A stretch of 5,047 nucleotides of DNA, taken from contig DAOVFI010000204.1 of the NCBI GenBank assembly GCA_030673005.1, forward strand, positions 1 to 5,047. The letters are read 5' to 3'. This DNA comes from Planctomycetales bacterium (lineage in GTDB: Bacteria; Planctomycetota; Phycisphaerae; SM23-33). The notes beneath the pieces are model-generated. The model did not search any database. It was not told where the DNA came from and saw only the letters and a list, made by a program, of their open reading frames with translations. The stretch's first letter is position 1. Each line of letters begins with the position of its first letter. Positions 4,567-5,047 of the stretch are shown here, piece by piece. Both the position numbers and the translations under genes were made by a program.

Positions 4567-5047
4567 TAAGATAACGATACAAGAGCGGTTCACAATCGAC
4601 GGCGTCCTAACCGACGTCACGGCGATTGTATTATCCGACCCGACCGGAACGTTCGGCGTTAAGCGTAACGATACCGGCGCGGTAGTCGTCGCCGACGGCA
4701 CGGCCATGACGAAGGTCTCGACCGGCGTTTACAGCTATACCTTCACCGAGCCGGCGGCCGGCCTGGCCTATACCTACTGGGTCGAATGGCAGTACGGCGG
4801 CGAGACCTATCGCTACGAGGGCACGGTCCTCGGCGCCGCCGGCGGGCGCGTATGCACCCTCACCGACGTTAAGTCCCGCCTCGGAATCGATTCGACCGAT
4901 TATGATACGGTCCTCAGCAGGATCATCGCCGGTCTCGAAGGCGTCTTCAACGGCCACGTGGGCCGCTCTCTTATAGTCACCGCCGCCGACGTTACCGAGT
5001 ATTACACCGGCTGCGGCCCTTACCTCCAGCTCGCCCGCTATCCCATA
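4562..5047 (+). CDS. Head-tail connector (gp6-like) fused to an N-terminal beta domain (partial)
   Basis: The frame stays open for 162 codons to the window edge, so the C-terminus is missing. Residues 1-90 form a beta-rich module (FTIDGVLTDVTAIVLSDP, STGVYSYTFTEPAAGL, YTYWVEWQYGGETYRYEG) of Ig-like or baseplate-N-terminal shape. After a GAAGG linker (91-95), residues 98-162 match the start of HK97 gp6-like connectors: a first helix CTLTDVKSRLGI, an acidic turn DSTDYD, a second helix TVLSRIIAGLEGVFNGHVGRSL, then a strand VTEYYTG and LQLARYPI. In this family the protein forms a ring below the portal and joins head to tail. Connectors usually begin directly with LT-type residues, so the extra 95-residue domain is unusual. 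ATG 4562 is the only start at this junction whose frame stays open. It has no clear ribosome binding site and probably depends on coupling through the octamer repeat. Codon use matches the capsid gene. Confidence 0.82.
   Translation, partial: MSKITIQERFTIDGVLTDVTAIVLSDPTGTFGVKRNDTGAVVVADGTAMTKVSTGVYSYTFTEPAAGLAYTYWVEWQYGGETYRYEGTVLGAAGGRVCTLTDVKSRLGIDSTDYDTVLSRIIAGLEGVFNGHVGRSLIVTAADVTEYYTGCGPYLQLARYPI

Noticed and set aside
4631..4957. Minus-strand open frame, 108 residues
   Set aside because: It is opposite the connector gene, whose + strand product shows clear family features and matching codon use.
1..5047. Promoters
   Set aside because: No convincing -35/-10 pair stood out. AT-rich spacers exist but are made of heptamers, so any match would be weak evidence.

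Overview
The window is a stretch of a tailed-phage (Caudoviricetes) head and head-tail joining module, either a free phage or a prophage. All genes are on the + strand and tightly packed. Two genes can be placed in known families: an HK97-fold major capsid protein (96-1151) and, running off the right edge, a gp6-like head-tail connector fused to an extra N-terminal beta domain (4562 onward). No integrase, attachment site, tRNA, CRISPR array or insertion sequence is visible, so prophage and free phage cannot be told apart.

Layout: the last 27 codons of an unidentified gene (2-85); the major capsid protein; a heptamer-repeat spacer (1163-1219); a 149-residue protein with the look of a small capsid-associated or decoration protein (1241-1690); a spacer with a strong GC-rich hairpin and a second heptamer array (1701-1775); a 223-residue Ala/Lys/Glu-rich helical protein with a Pro/Asp tail (1789-2460); a 396-residue fibre- or appendage-like protein in clearly more AT-rich DNA (2480-3670); a 293-residue protein with an N-terminal beta domain and an internally repeated stalk (3672-4553); an octamer repeat that carries both the stop of that gene and the start of the next; and the connector fusion (4562 to beyond 5047). 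In HK97-like phages the connector usually follows the capsid gene directly. Here four genes lie between them, so a reasonable inference is that some of them encode capsid-surface decoration or fibres.

The most unusual signal lies in the gene junctions. Two of them are filled with tandem 7-bp units, in different families. A third is an 8-bp repeat that makes a chain of ATGA-overlapping minicistrons between two genes, and a fourth has an 8-codon minicistron linked by ATGA overlaps to the genes on both sides. This points to translation handed from gene to gene by termination-reinitiation, with spacing set by repeats that can slip.

Host: most genes are GC-rich (codons ending in C or G such as GCC, ATC, GAC). 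Intergenic heptamers of the TCTGAAA and AACTAAA kind recall repeats I associate with Planctomycetota (Phycisphaerae-like) and Omnitrophota genomes. That is recollection, not proof, and the host remains uncertain.
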